Assembly: GCF_963676685.1 (NCBI RefSeq)
Contig: NC_092354.1
Location: forward strand, 66,228,241-66,292,240
Length of the DNA stretch: 64,000 bases
Direction: 5' to 3'
From: Mytilus edulis
Taxonomy: Eukaryota; Mollusca; Bivalvia; Mytilida; Mytilidae
A model generated the notes under the pieces. It was not told where the DNA came from and ran no database searches. It worked only from the letters and a program-made list of their open reading frames with translations. Shown here in pieces: positions 1-10,400 of the stretch. A program made the position numbers and the translations under genes. How positions within the stretch are numbered: position 1 is the stretch's first letter; each line of letters starts with the position of its first letter.

Positions 1-31
1 GCCCATACCGCATAGTCAGCTATAAAAGGCT
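1..31 (-). repeat. Retroelement 3'-tail fragment at the window edge
   Basis: GCCCATACCGCATAGTCAGC, then TATAAAAG, is identical to part of the 18.5-kb copy. Confidence 0.6.
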
Positions 32-108
32 ATGAGTTTGGATATAACTTTGGTATCTTTCATCTGTCCTGTTGGTATTATCTCTTTTGTGTTTATAACA
101 TACATAAC

Positions 109-874
109 TTACACGCCTTTCGGTTTGTCATTTGGTGAGTTCTTCGAATCATTTGGTTTTTCTGAACCATTTTGTGACGATTTCAGAAGGGTCGATTTAT
201 CTGATGATACATCATGAACGAATGGTCTGACATTTCTCCTTGGAACGGAGTCGTCGCTGAATCTTCGTTTTTCTTCCGTTTGATCGTCATTTGATCTTGA
301 TTTCAAATATCTGGACGGGATGCGCACTTCAACAAAAACGTCATCATCAATATTATTTCCCCGTCTTACGGCTTGTGTCGAAATGACCTTCCGATCGTCC
401 CATCCATTTTGACTCATGTTTGTGGCTGAAAAAGTACGACGATCCTCGGAGTCGGAATTATTTTTCACTCTGTCTGAAATTTCTCTCTGAAATGAGTATC
501 GGTTTGAAATTGGATGAACAAATTGTGAATAGCTATTGTCAACATCACTAATCATCGACCCTTGACGATATTCAACCGGATTTTGTCTTCTTTCACCTTT
601 GAAGGGAGCACTATATAGCGGTTCAGACGTTTTACTTGACGAAAGATTCTCCGTTTTGGATACTGTTTTATTTTCTGAATCTATTTCTGGTTTTCCTATA
701 AAATAGTCATTGCCATCCCAAATCGATTTACCGGTATGGATGCCCGGTTCAGAATCCGGGTTTCTGAATGGGAACTCTCTTTTTCCAATCATAAAAGAAT
801 GAGTCATTGCTGGCCATGCAGCAGCATAGGACGGAGGTTTATATTGTGTTTCACCAATCATTTCTCCTGGGTTT
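109..874 (-). CDS. Terminal exon: long cytoplasmic tail with PPxY motif
   Basis: The acceptor is CTTCAG just upstream of 874 and the stop is TAA at 111-109. The exon encodes about 255 hydrophilic residues rich in Ser, Asn, Asp and Arg, probably disordered. Near its start is KPPSYAAAW, a PPxY motif of the kind bound by WW domains (Nedd4-type ligases, YAP family); a working site is an inference. No enzymatic domain is recognised. Confidence 0.8.
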
Positions 875-3270
875 CTGAAGTACAAAAATAATATTATTAT
901 ACTTCACGTTAAAAACACAGATTTTAATTGGTTAATACGAGGGAAAATGTGTAATGTTACCCCCTCGTGTAGACCAATAAAAATTCACGGTTATTACTAT
1001 TATAATGACGGTATCTTTGTTATGTACATGAAGTCAAACTTTATTAAAATGTTACAGTACTTTAGTTTCAAATTTCAAATGACAGAACATTCAGTATAAT
1101 AAATTAATTAACACATAGATGAAAAGGTGATAGAACAGATCGCTACTACCGAGTGAACAGAGGTCTTGCCGTTTTCCAAGAAAAAATAGCATAATGATAC
1201 CGAACCTACAAATATATACATATTGCCAAGACTATATCTCTACAATCCTGTGTTATATCAGCAATAAATAAATAGAAAATGATATGGTATGTATATCAAT
1301 GAGACAACTCCCCATCCAAATAACAAATAAGTAAGTTTAAAATTAGTCTTTGCTTTATGTTATGAAAATGTTCTTAAATGTACTTAAATGTTATTTTATT
1401 CAGTATCTACACACGTTCCAAGTGTTTCGATATTATAACAAATAATTCTTTGTCAAAAATGAAAATAAAAAAATAAAAAAATTTGTTTTTGGCTTTTAAA
1501 TATTGATCCTTGAGAGTAATCATATAAATATAAGTGTTTAAAAGTAAAACTTACTGTCCTTTCGGCGTGTTTTCATCTTGCAATTGATTGTAAAATTTCT
1601 GTCTGAAAATATATTGTTAGCTTTTAATAGATAATTTGCAAATTCTATGTAATGTGTCCAATTTGAGATACATTTGGACGTCAATTTCACAGCAACCAAC
1701 AACACTAGAATCACAATACTTCAACCAACGATATTCAAAAAATAGTTGGAACATATAATAATCGTTTTATCATTGTTGAAAAACGTATGCAAATTATTTT
1801 AACGACAAGCAGGTCCTAAATGCATTGTTGTCCGGTAAAGGAGTGATATTTGATTATACCTTTTAAAAATTAAGGTAAATATACCCTCAGACACATAGGC
1901 CGAGTTCACTTGAAACTCTTCAATCGACTTCAGAGTTAATATATTATCACGTGAACGCAATAGAGTTGATATTCGGAACAACTCTAAATAACTCTAGGGT
2001 GCGGCCCTGACCAAGCATAAAAAATAAAATGTTCTCATTGGTTTTACGTCATTCAAGAGTTTCTCGAGTTAAACCCTGGCTCGGTGAGGGTTGGAACCAG
2101 GATACGAGGGGTTAACTCGAGTGGTTCAAGTAAAATCGTTTTGTTGAAACCCGAGTAAGTAAAGTTAACTCGAGAGTTTAAAGCGAACTCGGCTTTTTAG
2201 CCTATACTGTATTCGATACACACTTCTAATGGATTTGGCATCGTTTTGATTCAAGCGATGCTGTGAATATTCAGCAAACAAACAAAAACGTCAGGCGTAT
2301 CAGATTATAAGTTTGGAGTCTTTCATGAGTTTTTATATCAACATACTTACTGATCAGATTTCGCTTTTCTTGATTTCCTTCGCATACAGCATGCTATTAG
2401 GATGATGATTAATAGAACCAGAGCCACCCCTCCTGCCACGGCTCCTATTAAAATCTTCGTTCCTGTAGACAACCCATCAGATGTCGAGTTTGCTTCTGAA
2501 AATAAAAAGAGCGGGAATTATTAAATTTCTGTTTTCTTCAATTCGCAGGTCGTTTTTCTTTATTATTTGTTACTTTTTCCCATTATTCTCTATTCTGAAT
2601 ATTTTACATTCTGTAGTAATATCCTCCTGTTGTCTATTTTATAACCCCGGGCCAACAAAATCCTACAATTATCAATGAAACAGTAAACCAGCAACTAAAT
2701 CGAACAGGAAACACATATTTCAGAAGTTTTTAGTTGGGCATAATCTATAGATTCCCTTATATCACAATAAAACTTTAGAAAATTCAGTTTGTATGTAAAA
2801 TATAAAAATTACGTAAAACACATATGATTTTCAGCAACAAACTACAAGCCCTGAGATACAGGCATGCATTCCTCGTCCCTATCTAGATCATTAGTTTAAC
2901 AACTTTATTTCTTCTTTACTAAAGCAGCAATATAGTTCTGGGAATTAACATGTTTGCTATTCTTCTCAGTTTCTAAAAGATAAAATATCTAGAGGAATTT
3001 TCAATTGGAATTTGTCACTGGTTGTTCTTTCCTCACATTTATAATATAAGCAACGGATGTACTCACTACAATATGGTTTGTCTGTAAAATCCCATGATCC
3101 TCCAGTCTGACACGTGACGGTACTCTGACCAATAAGGGTATAGTCGTCCAAACAGAAGAGGGTCACGGATGTTCCTTCTGTTCTGGTGTATGTGGATAGC
3201 CGCAGTTCATCTTTGTTTGATGCTGTAGTCACATCGCTATTAGAGTTCAAGTTGTTGAGTTTAGGGCAAT
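109..3270 (-). CDS. Sushi/CCP-domain type I membrane protein, 3' part of gene (4 exons)
   Basis: Exons on the minus strand are 3270-3067, 2495-2351, 1602-1555 and 874-109, with the TAA stop at 111-109. All junctions are AG/GT and the frame stays open throughout. The order is one sushi (CCP) module, a short Ser/Thr stalk, a transmembrane helix followed by a basic stop-transfer stretch (CCMRRKSRKAKSD), a small linker, and a cytoplasmic tail of about 255 residues. Such proteins usually act in adhesion, complement-like recognition or receptor scaffolding at the cell surface; the exact role is unknown. The sushi exon is symmetric phase 1-1, as is normal for this shuffled module, so further modules and the signal peptide should lie upstream. 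I could not find them between 3.3 and 7.3 kb. The gene is therefore incomplete at the 5' end, and its 3' UTR runs out of the window. Confidence 0.8.
1555..1602 (-). CDS. Small exon: juxtamembrane linker
   Basis: This 48-nt exon lies between a TTTTCAG acceptor and a GTAAGT donor. It joins in frame on both sides and encodes KFYNQLQDENTPKGQ. It is supported by frame continuity rather than by homology. Confidence 0.72.
1895..2198. mobile_element. MITE in intron (CCGAGTTC terminal inverted repeat)
   Basis: The left end near 1898 (CCGAGTTCACTTGAAACTCT) and the right end near 2195 (AGAGTTTAAAGCGAACTCGG) are imperfect inverted repeats about 300 bp apart. The interior repeats ACTCGAG and GAGTT motifs. 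It is noncoding. Confidence 0.6.
2351..2495 (-). CDS. Exon: stalk, transmembrane helix and stop-transfer
   Basis: This 145-nt exon runs from a TTTTCAG acceptor to a GTAAGT donor. It encodes a Ser/Thr/Gly stalk, then a hydrophobic run of about 21 residues starting at ILIGAVAGG and ending near IACC. A cluster of Arg and Lys follows, placing the C-terminus in the cytoplasm. Confidence 0.82.
3067..3270 (-). CDS. Exon: single sushi (CCP) domain
   Basis: This 204-nt exon has a TTTAG acceptor at its upstream edge and a GTGAGT donor. It encodes about 68 residues with the four sushi cysteines in the contexts DCPKL, FCLDD, TCQTG and PYC, and the conserved Trp of GGSWDF between Cys3 and Cys4. Phase is 1 at both ends. 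Confidence 0.82.
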
Positions 3271-3394
3271 CTAAAGACAGAAACAAATCAAAGAATCATT
3301 GAGAGTGTAGACCCTGTGCATGTTCGTCATTTTTGTTTTTTGGTATTTTTTTCGTATTTTGTATGTTATAGGTTAGGCAGCAACCATTTGATTT

Positions 3395-3595
3395 TCTGGG
3401 GGGGCTATGGATTTTTTTGGAAAAAAAAGTTTGTTTCCAGTTTTTGGAGAAAAAAAAATTGTTTTTGATTCTGAGAAAAAAATTGTTTGTTTCCCCCTCA
3501 GCTGCCACTATATGTAATGCTAAAATTTAAAGAAAAAAAATTGTTTTCGACTTGTCGCGAAAAAAATCCATAGCCCCCCCCCCCCCCCTCAACTC
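3395..3595. mobile_element. MITE with GGGGGGGCTATGGATTTTTT inverted ends
   Basis: The stretch GGGGGGGCTATGGATTTTTT near 3398 is mirrored by AAAAAATCCATAGCCCCCCC near 3570. Between them are A-rich blocks of the form GAAAAAAAATTGTTT. It resembles in style the GGGAGCTACC family found at 38, 46 and 59.6 kb. Confidence 0.6.
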
Positions 3596-3978
3596 GAGTC
3601 ATTTTATAGCTGACTAGACAATGTGGTTTTTTTTCACTTTTAATGTCATTAAGATGACATACAATTGGCTTTGTCAACATCTTCGTCTTTTAATGTCTGT
3701 TGAATAGTTTCAAATTGGCAGTTATACCACATTTCCTCATTTTTATACACAAAACATAAAATTTTCACAAAATTAAGACGTCTTAAATATGTCGACCTTC
3801 TTTTATATAGTTTTTGTTAAGGAAAATTGTGTGACTCTCCCTCACAGAAAAGCTATCGATGATTGTGTTTTACTTTCTAGTTATTAAATGTAACTTTAAC
3901 TTCGATACCAAATTTCCAAAATGAGGGTTTTTTTCTGTATCAAATTATGTTATCCATTTCAAATGTCAATCAAAACTA

Positions 3979-4088
3979 TTAAAGGAATGACTGTAATATT
4001 GTTTCTGTCTATGAAGCAATAACATAAAAAATTTGGTGCACACTAAATAACGCGCGTAAACAGAAAAAATATTACAGTCATTTCTTAT
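3979..4088. repeat. Fold-back inverted repeat, arms AATGACTGTAATATTG
   Basis: The arm AAGGAATGACTGTAATATTG, followed by TTTCTGT, is mirrored by ACAGAAAAAATATTACAGTCATTTCTT, with a loop of about 50 bp. It is probably a MITE or the ends of a larger element. Confidence 0.6.
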
Positions 4089-4309
4089 AATTTAATTCTA
4101 AATTCCATTTTAAACCGTAGAAAACCATGAAAAAACGTTGATGACGTCACGGTCACATGACTAATTATGTCTATGGGCTCATAACAAAATAACATCAGCC
4201 AAGCAGAAGAGGCATTACATCCAAAATTAAATTATTTGAAAATATGAAAGTGGCAGAAAAAATGGTTTTCTACATGGCATAAAATTTTCTGTATCTCCCC
4301 TCCCCCCCT

Positions 4310-4815
4310 TTTTTTTGTCTACCATTATATAGATCATAAGATTGTTTTGAGAACTCTAACCTGCTATCTTTATCTTCCATTTATCTACTATATATTCTAT
4401 CTTTTTTATATCCCTTTTATTGTATATTTTTTTAACCCTTTTTATTATCTATATTTTTGTATAACCCCTCCCCTTTTTTCTACCACTGCTAAAGAGATGG
4501 TGAGATTGTCTTGATACCACTACTTACCAGCCATCTTTATCCTCATATTGTCTACTATATGTTGTGTATAGTTTTTTTTTATCCCCCTTATTTTCTATAT
4601 TTTTCTGTACTTCCCCCTTTTTTTCAATTACCATATAGATGGTGAGATTGTTTCGATACCACTACTCTGCCATCTGTATCCTCCTTTTGTCTACCTTATA
4701 TTATTTATCCTCTTCATTGTATTATATTTTTCTGTAATACCTTCCCCCCTTTTTACTATTACCATATAGGTGATGAGATAGTCTTGATAACACTTACCTG
4801 CCATCTCGATATATT
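4310..4815. repeat. Degenerate tandem repeat, about 4 units of 130-165 bp
   Basis: Each unit has the order ACCATATAGATGGTGAGATTG, then TACC(A/T)GCCATCTTTATCCT, then a pyrimidine-rich stretch TTTTCTGTA..CCCCCTTTT. Units begin near 4321, 4483, 4628 and 4758. No coding potential is seen. Confidence 0.7.
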
Positions 4816-5441
4816 CCAATCCTTTGATAGATGTTTGATATCGATCGTTTAAACGGTTATTACCTCACCTAGGTTTTCGTTCAAATTTCTCAATTTTACA
4901 ATCAATCATTTCCGCTAATATAACCAATATAATCTAACGTCAGAAGAGTTAATGACCCGGACACCAATATGTTGCAAAGTAAAGGTGAATATCGATAAAA
5001 GCCTTGGTGCGTCTCAGAACCAACGCCCAGATAAATATTTATTACTTATTTATTCTGAAAGTCACTGTCATAGCAGCTACCAAATTAAATTTTAATATTT
5101 GTAATATAATAGTATTATAATACTTTTGGGCGTAGTACTAGAATTTGAAATATTTTATATGCATTTTATAATTTAGTCGTCAAGTTATGTGAAAAACTGC
5201 AATTTATGTAAACAATTACATTAACAATTTCTATTTCATTTGCGTAAATTCACTTTAAAACGTGAATGACTTTACATTGTATTATCATAATTATGTTGAC
5301 AACAAATAGTTTACAAATCTCATGAAAATATAATTGATCTTTTATGTATTTAATTCATAAAATTAATCCTCTCTCTCCGGATTCATTTGCTTTAAAATAT
5401 TGTTTAGGAGGATGATGATGCAAAAAGTTCTTATGTGTCTA

Positions 5442-6048
5442 GTGTTTCTTTCAGAATGTGTCCATGAACCTTTGACCTATTGGTCTAATATGTTCCTGGT
5501 GTTCCTTTCAGACTGTGTCCGTGAACGGTTGACCTATTGGTCGAATATGTTTCTGGTGTTCCTTTCTGGACTGTGTCCATGAACCCTTGACCTATTGGTC
5601 TAATATTTTTATGGTGTTCCTTTCTGGACTGTGTCCGTGAACTCTTGACCAATTGTTCTAATATGTTTATGGTGTTCCTTTCAGACTGTGCCCATGAACC
5701 CTTGACCTATTGGTCGAATATGTTCCTGGTATTCCTTTCAGACTATGTCTGTGAACTCTTGACCTATTAGTCGAATATGTTTCTGGTGTTCCTTTCAGAC
5801 TGTGTCCGTGAACTCTTGACATATTGGTCGAATATGTTTCTGGTGTTCCTTTCTGGACTGTGTCCATGAACCCTTGACCTATTGGTCTAATATGTTTCTG
5901 GCGTTCCTTTTAGACTGTGTCCGTCAACCCTTGACCTATTGGTCTAATATGTTTTTGGCGTTCCTTTTAGACTGTGTCCGTGAACCCTTGACCTATTGGT
6001 CTAATATGTTTCTTGCATTCTTTTTAGACAGTGTCCGTGAACTCTTGA
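5442..6048. repeat. 57-bp minisatellite, about 10.6 copies
   Basis: The unit begins GTGTTCCTTTCAGACTGTGT and continues CCGTGAACCCTTGACCTATTGGTC. Most copies are 57 bp and a few are 58 bp (CTGGACT in place of CAGACT). Because 57 is a multiple of three, long open frames appear on both strands. They look like repeat artefacts rather than genes. Confidence 0.9.
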
Positions 6049-7331
6049 GAGAGACACATATCAAAGGATGATGATGTTATCAACTACAGTTGTACATGTA
6101 CCTGTATAGAACATTGTATAGACTTCCACAATGAGCAAAACCTATATCGTATGGTAAGTCATACAACACTGGATTGACAAAATGTCAGCTATTAAAAATA
6201 GAAAACCAAAATTAAACGTCTGATTAATGCTTATATAATACAAGAAAAAAAAAATAAGACGGACAGAAACCAAAAATTACATTTTACCCTCTTTTACTCT
6301 TGTAAAGTGAATTCGAATATCTTATAAAGTTGCACAAGAACGAATTAGATATAAAAGTCAGTCAAAATGCAGCTTACATCCACACAAAGATATCCGGAGG
6401 CGCATTCTCCAATTTCGAGACCATCATAAGAGTTGATTTATTCAGACACATGATAAAAACTTTTTGAGATTTATTCAAATCATAAAACCTTTTTGAGTGC
6501 GTGATTCTATGTGTTGTAAATGGATATAAATGGGAAAATAGCAACTGAATGTGTTTTCTTTTCGTTAGAATGTCAATTGGCAAATGAAAAAGTCTGCAAG
6601 GTTGTAAGCACTTTATTTGTGTATCACATTTCAATATTAGATGGGAAATTTCTGGAAAGTATGAAATTAAAAACATATCAAATCTAATTCATATACATGT
6701 TACACAAAATTACTACTAAGCAACAAATATCTTATTCAACATGTTCTTACGTTTCTGTTGGCTAGTTAGTCGTCACATGGTATGATATTGCCAGTGTCTT
6801 CAGTTTTAAACGAGTAGTAAGTTGTAACATACTACGACTATGTATGTTGCTTAAGTTTCTACTGGCTAATCAAGCATTGCCCAAAAGATGTTCTACGTGA
6901 GTTTCAGCATAAATTACCACTGACTAAACACTACTGGCAATATAAGGTATTTCCCACCCTTAGTTAGGTCTTAAAAAAACACATTTACACATCATATATT
7001 GGATAGTTGTACCTTTTGCTTTTCAAATACTTTTTATCATAAAAATATCTACTTGTTTATTACTAATGTTACACTTTATAGGTGGAAGTTGGAAAATAAC
7101 TGTCATAAAACAATAATTGATATACTACAATTATATGGCTACCATTTATCCATTTTATTTTAAAACAATAATAAATTTCGGAACATGCATATCTGGATAA
7201 AATTAATCAAATGTAACAGTATATTAATTACAATATTTCAAAAACATAAATTGTATAAAACAGATACAGAGTATGAACAACGTCTTCAATCAAGCAGCAA
7301 GCAATAAAGAGTATCTGGTCAGTCCCTAATC
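6049..7331. other. Intergenic / 3' flank between the two minus-strand genes
   Basis: This AT-rich sequence has no supported exon. A possible poly-A signal for the next gene (AATAAA on the minus strand) is at 7159-7154, about 175 bp past its stop. Confidence 0.5.
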
Positions 7332-7425
7332 TCAAAATGACGTCTGTTTCGAGTCGTCTCCTTTTATCCTTTGGTAGGTATAGTAGACTCTTTTGAAATT
7401 ATCTCGGTCAGCAATGCTGCTATCC
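7332..7425 (-). CDS. Terminal exon: Tyr-rich C-terminus
   Basis: The acceptor is ATGTTACAG just upstream of 7425. The frame is continued by completing a split Gly codon. It encodes DSSIADRDNFKRVYYTYQRI, then KGDDSKQTSF and TGA. It is too short to stand alone; support comes from the frame fit and the splice site. Confidence 0.72.
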
Positions 7426-10400
7426 CTGTAACATGTTTAAAAAGGACATATTTAAATATATGACACCGATGTTCTTGTATTTTTTTTTCTAATTGTAAAT
7501 ATTTAGAATTTTATATGGAAACCCATCCTTAACAATGAAGTTGTATGCAAATTGAAACAATAACCCATACAAATACGTACATGTATATTAAAACGATTGA
7601 CATGATTTAGGTAGCATCCTTTGAATATAATCTCCATCTATAAATAATTTGCTTTCACCTAAAGTTTTACGTCACTTCTGTAAACCTAAGCAATGCCATG
7701 TTCTATGTATTATTGTCTTTTTTGTATAAATCATTGTGTCACGATTAAGAGCACCACCATATTTTGACGGTATTCATTGGCTTTGTGCTCAGTCGTTAAA
7801 GTTACAGATCTATATAGTGGTGTTTTTTGATTATTTATTTCCCTTTTCGTTGTCAAATTGCGTTTTTTGCCAAGACTTTATCAGTTGCAATCGAATTCGC
7901 CTTTTCACAATCTACAACCTTATTTTTATTTGATTAACTCATTGTTCCTTAACCAAAAATAAAAATAAGGTTGTGTCATTTGTGAACATTTTGAAAGTTT
8001 TACCCATACTAAATTGTATTCTAAAACGGCGAATTATGAGGTATGAATGGTGTTTTCTGCCATTTCAAAAAGGCTACAACCCTAGTTAGTCATTATAAAA
8101 CTTCTATTCGGATGATAGCTTTAAAGCTAAATGTTGTCGACATGCAGTTTTGCGTATTTAAACAGCTGTAAACCATAGAATGCTAAGCCATGATATTTTT
8201 TACGTAACTTCTATTCGGGTGATTGCTGTCATTTAAAAGCTGAATATTGTCGACATATTATTTTAAAAAATAAACAAAATTGTTGTACAGCAACACCTAA
8301 ACAGCCCGAACATCAATAATAAGACATTTTATACTCACCCTCGAATATCTCTTTCGTAAATATATTCAGTTTCCGGTAGCGTCATTCTTGTGGTATCCAT
8401 GGTGATATGTCTGGAGATTTCGTATTCAGCAATAAGTTCTTCGCCTCCTCCTCCGCTTCCATCCATCCTTTGCACAGACGCATATCTACCCCCATCGGTT
8501 CCCATACCACCGGATCCTGATTCCTCGTACATTTCCCGCCTCATTTCCATTTCCGACATCTGTTTGCCCATGTTGACGTCATTACCTCCTTCCCAGCCTC
8601 CATCTCGCGTGAGTTCACGTAACCTTGTTTCTACTTCATCATCTGGAACACTGAAACAAAATTAAGAAAATTAAACTGGACATAGATTACTTTCTACTCC
8701 ATCGTTCGGAACACTGAAAACAAAATTTAAAAATCCAACTAGAGACAATTTATTTTCTACTTCATCGTTTGAAATTAAGCTTGACAGGCTAGTTTCTATT
8801 TCATCGACTGGAGCTCTTTCAAAAAAATAATGTGTACCAGAGGTTGATTATCTGATCTAGATCATGGACAAAAATGATGATTCTACGACAGTCACTACAC
8901 TATGTTACATTATATTACCTCCTATACATTTCTAGGAATATGATTGTTTAAGAGCGTCCGCGTAGAGGCCGTGTATATTCCATATTTGTTTAGTAGGGAG
9001 GCGGGGCTTATCAATATAGGGTAAGTAGTGGTGTTACGTCACTTTATAAAAACAAAACTTCACTCTCATCCCATGTGGAATTTACTGACCCCATGTATAC
9101 TGTATTGGGTCACTAGCACACTATGTAACTAATATTATCGATTAAATATATGAAATATTTAGACAAAGCAACCTAGACTGAGCTATAATGATAACACACT
9201 AAAACAAAGTACTTTTCTAATGTAAAATAGAATATTGATAAAACAATCTTGACTTAATTTACAGTAAATAAACTAGACATAACTTGTATTTACTACCGCT
9301 GTGGATAGTAAACCCAGAAATGATAGGAAATAACAGATGTAAGTTATTTCTAGTAAATTCATGTTCATATAATACACACAAAAAAAACGAAAATAATTGA
9401 AATCAATAGAAATAATAATAAAAAGATAACAGATTATGGAAAAGCATTGGCTGGCTTGTCTTATCAACCTATATATAAGCTGTCAAAACGGTATCTATAT
9501 ACATACCCTCTTAGAGTTTCTAGCCATACTCGAGGAAGTTTCATGTCCCTACAAAATAATGAAAAAACATATATTGCAAGATGAGTAAGACCTATTCACT
9601 ATTGATTTTAATCAATTTTCAAAAGTCGCCATTCATTAAAATTACATTCAGTTTTAAGAAATGGTGAAACTCTTTCTTTGTGTTGGTGTCAGTGGCGGAT
9701 CCAGAACTTTTCCTAATGGGGGCCCGCTCCAATCGTGCTTCAATGATTCCCTATATAATCAACCAATTTTTTCCCACGAAAGGGGGGGCCGGGCCCCCCA
9801 GGGTCCCCCTGGATCCGCCTATGGGTGTTGTTGTTGTACCCCTATTTGTGACACTTTTTTCACGCATCGATGTCAATATAATGGAATTTGATGCGAATGT
9901 CGTACAAAGAGGTTTAGCGCTTCAAAACCAGGTTAATCAACCATTTTCTACATTTGAAAATGCCTGTACCAAGTCAGGAATATGACAGTTGTTGTCCATT
10001 CGTTTGATGTGTTTTATCATCTAATTTTGCCATTCGTGTAGGGATTCAGTTCCGTTTTGAATATTCTTCGGAGTTCAGTATTTTTGTGATAATCTTTTTT
10101 CGTCATTAATATTAAAGAAATATTTGTCACTGGACGTTAAGCATCAACAATCTATCTTTTTTGTAGTTTTTGTAAGAAAAGTGTTACGTTAGATCGTTAG
10201 ATTGTTTTGTGATTTTACTTTTTAATATGCGAGCTAGAGTGTACACAAAGGGACGTAACTCTAACTTAAATTAAAGACGAACCTCGTGATTCTGAAAGAC
10301 TTGAACATATTTTCTTTTTTTTTTCTATCTGATGGAATGTTGACACTATGTTATATTTTTATACAGATTAAATCCATTTAAAAAACCAAAGAAATATCCA

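Noticed and set aside
4790-4860. Minus-strand ATGGCAG followed by a GTAAGTG donor as first exon of the sushi gene
   Set aside because: The phase fits, but the exon would give only Met-Ala and no signal peptide. It also lies in a tandem repeat.
5400-6071. Open frames of 60-66 codons on both strands
   Set aside because: They are by-products of the 57-bp repeat and change phase at 58-bp units.
6374-6676. 100-codon minus-strand frame
   Set aside because: There is no domain, signal sequence or splice support, and the composition is like surrounding noncoding DNA.
8390-8665. 91-codon plus-strand frame
   Set aside because: It is the shadow of the minus-strand tail exon of the membrane protein, which has splice support.
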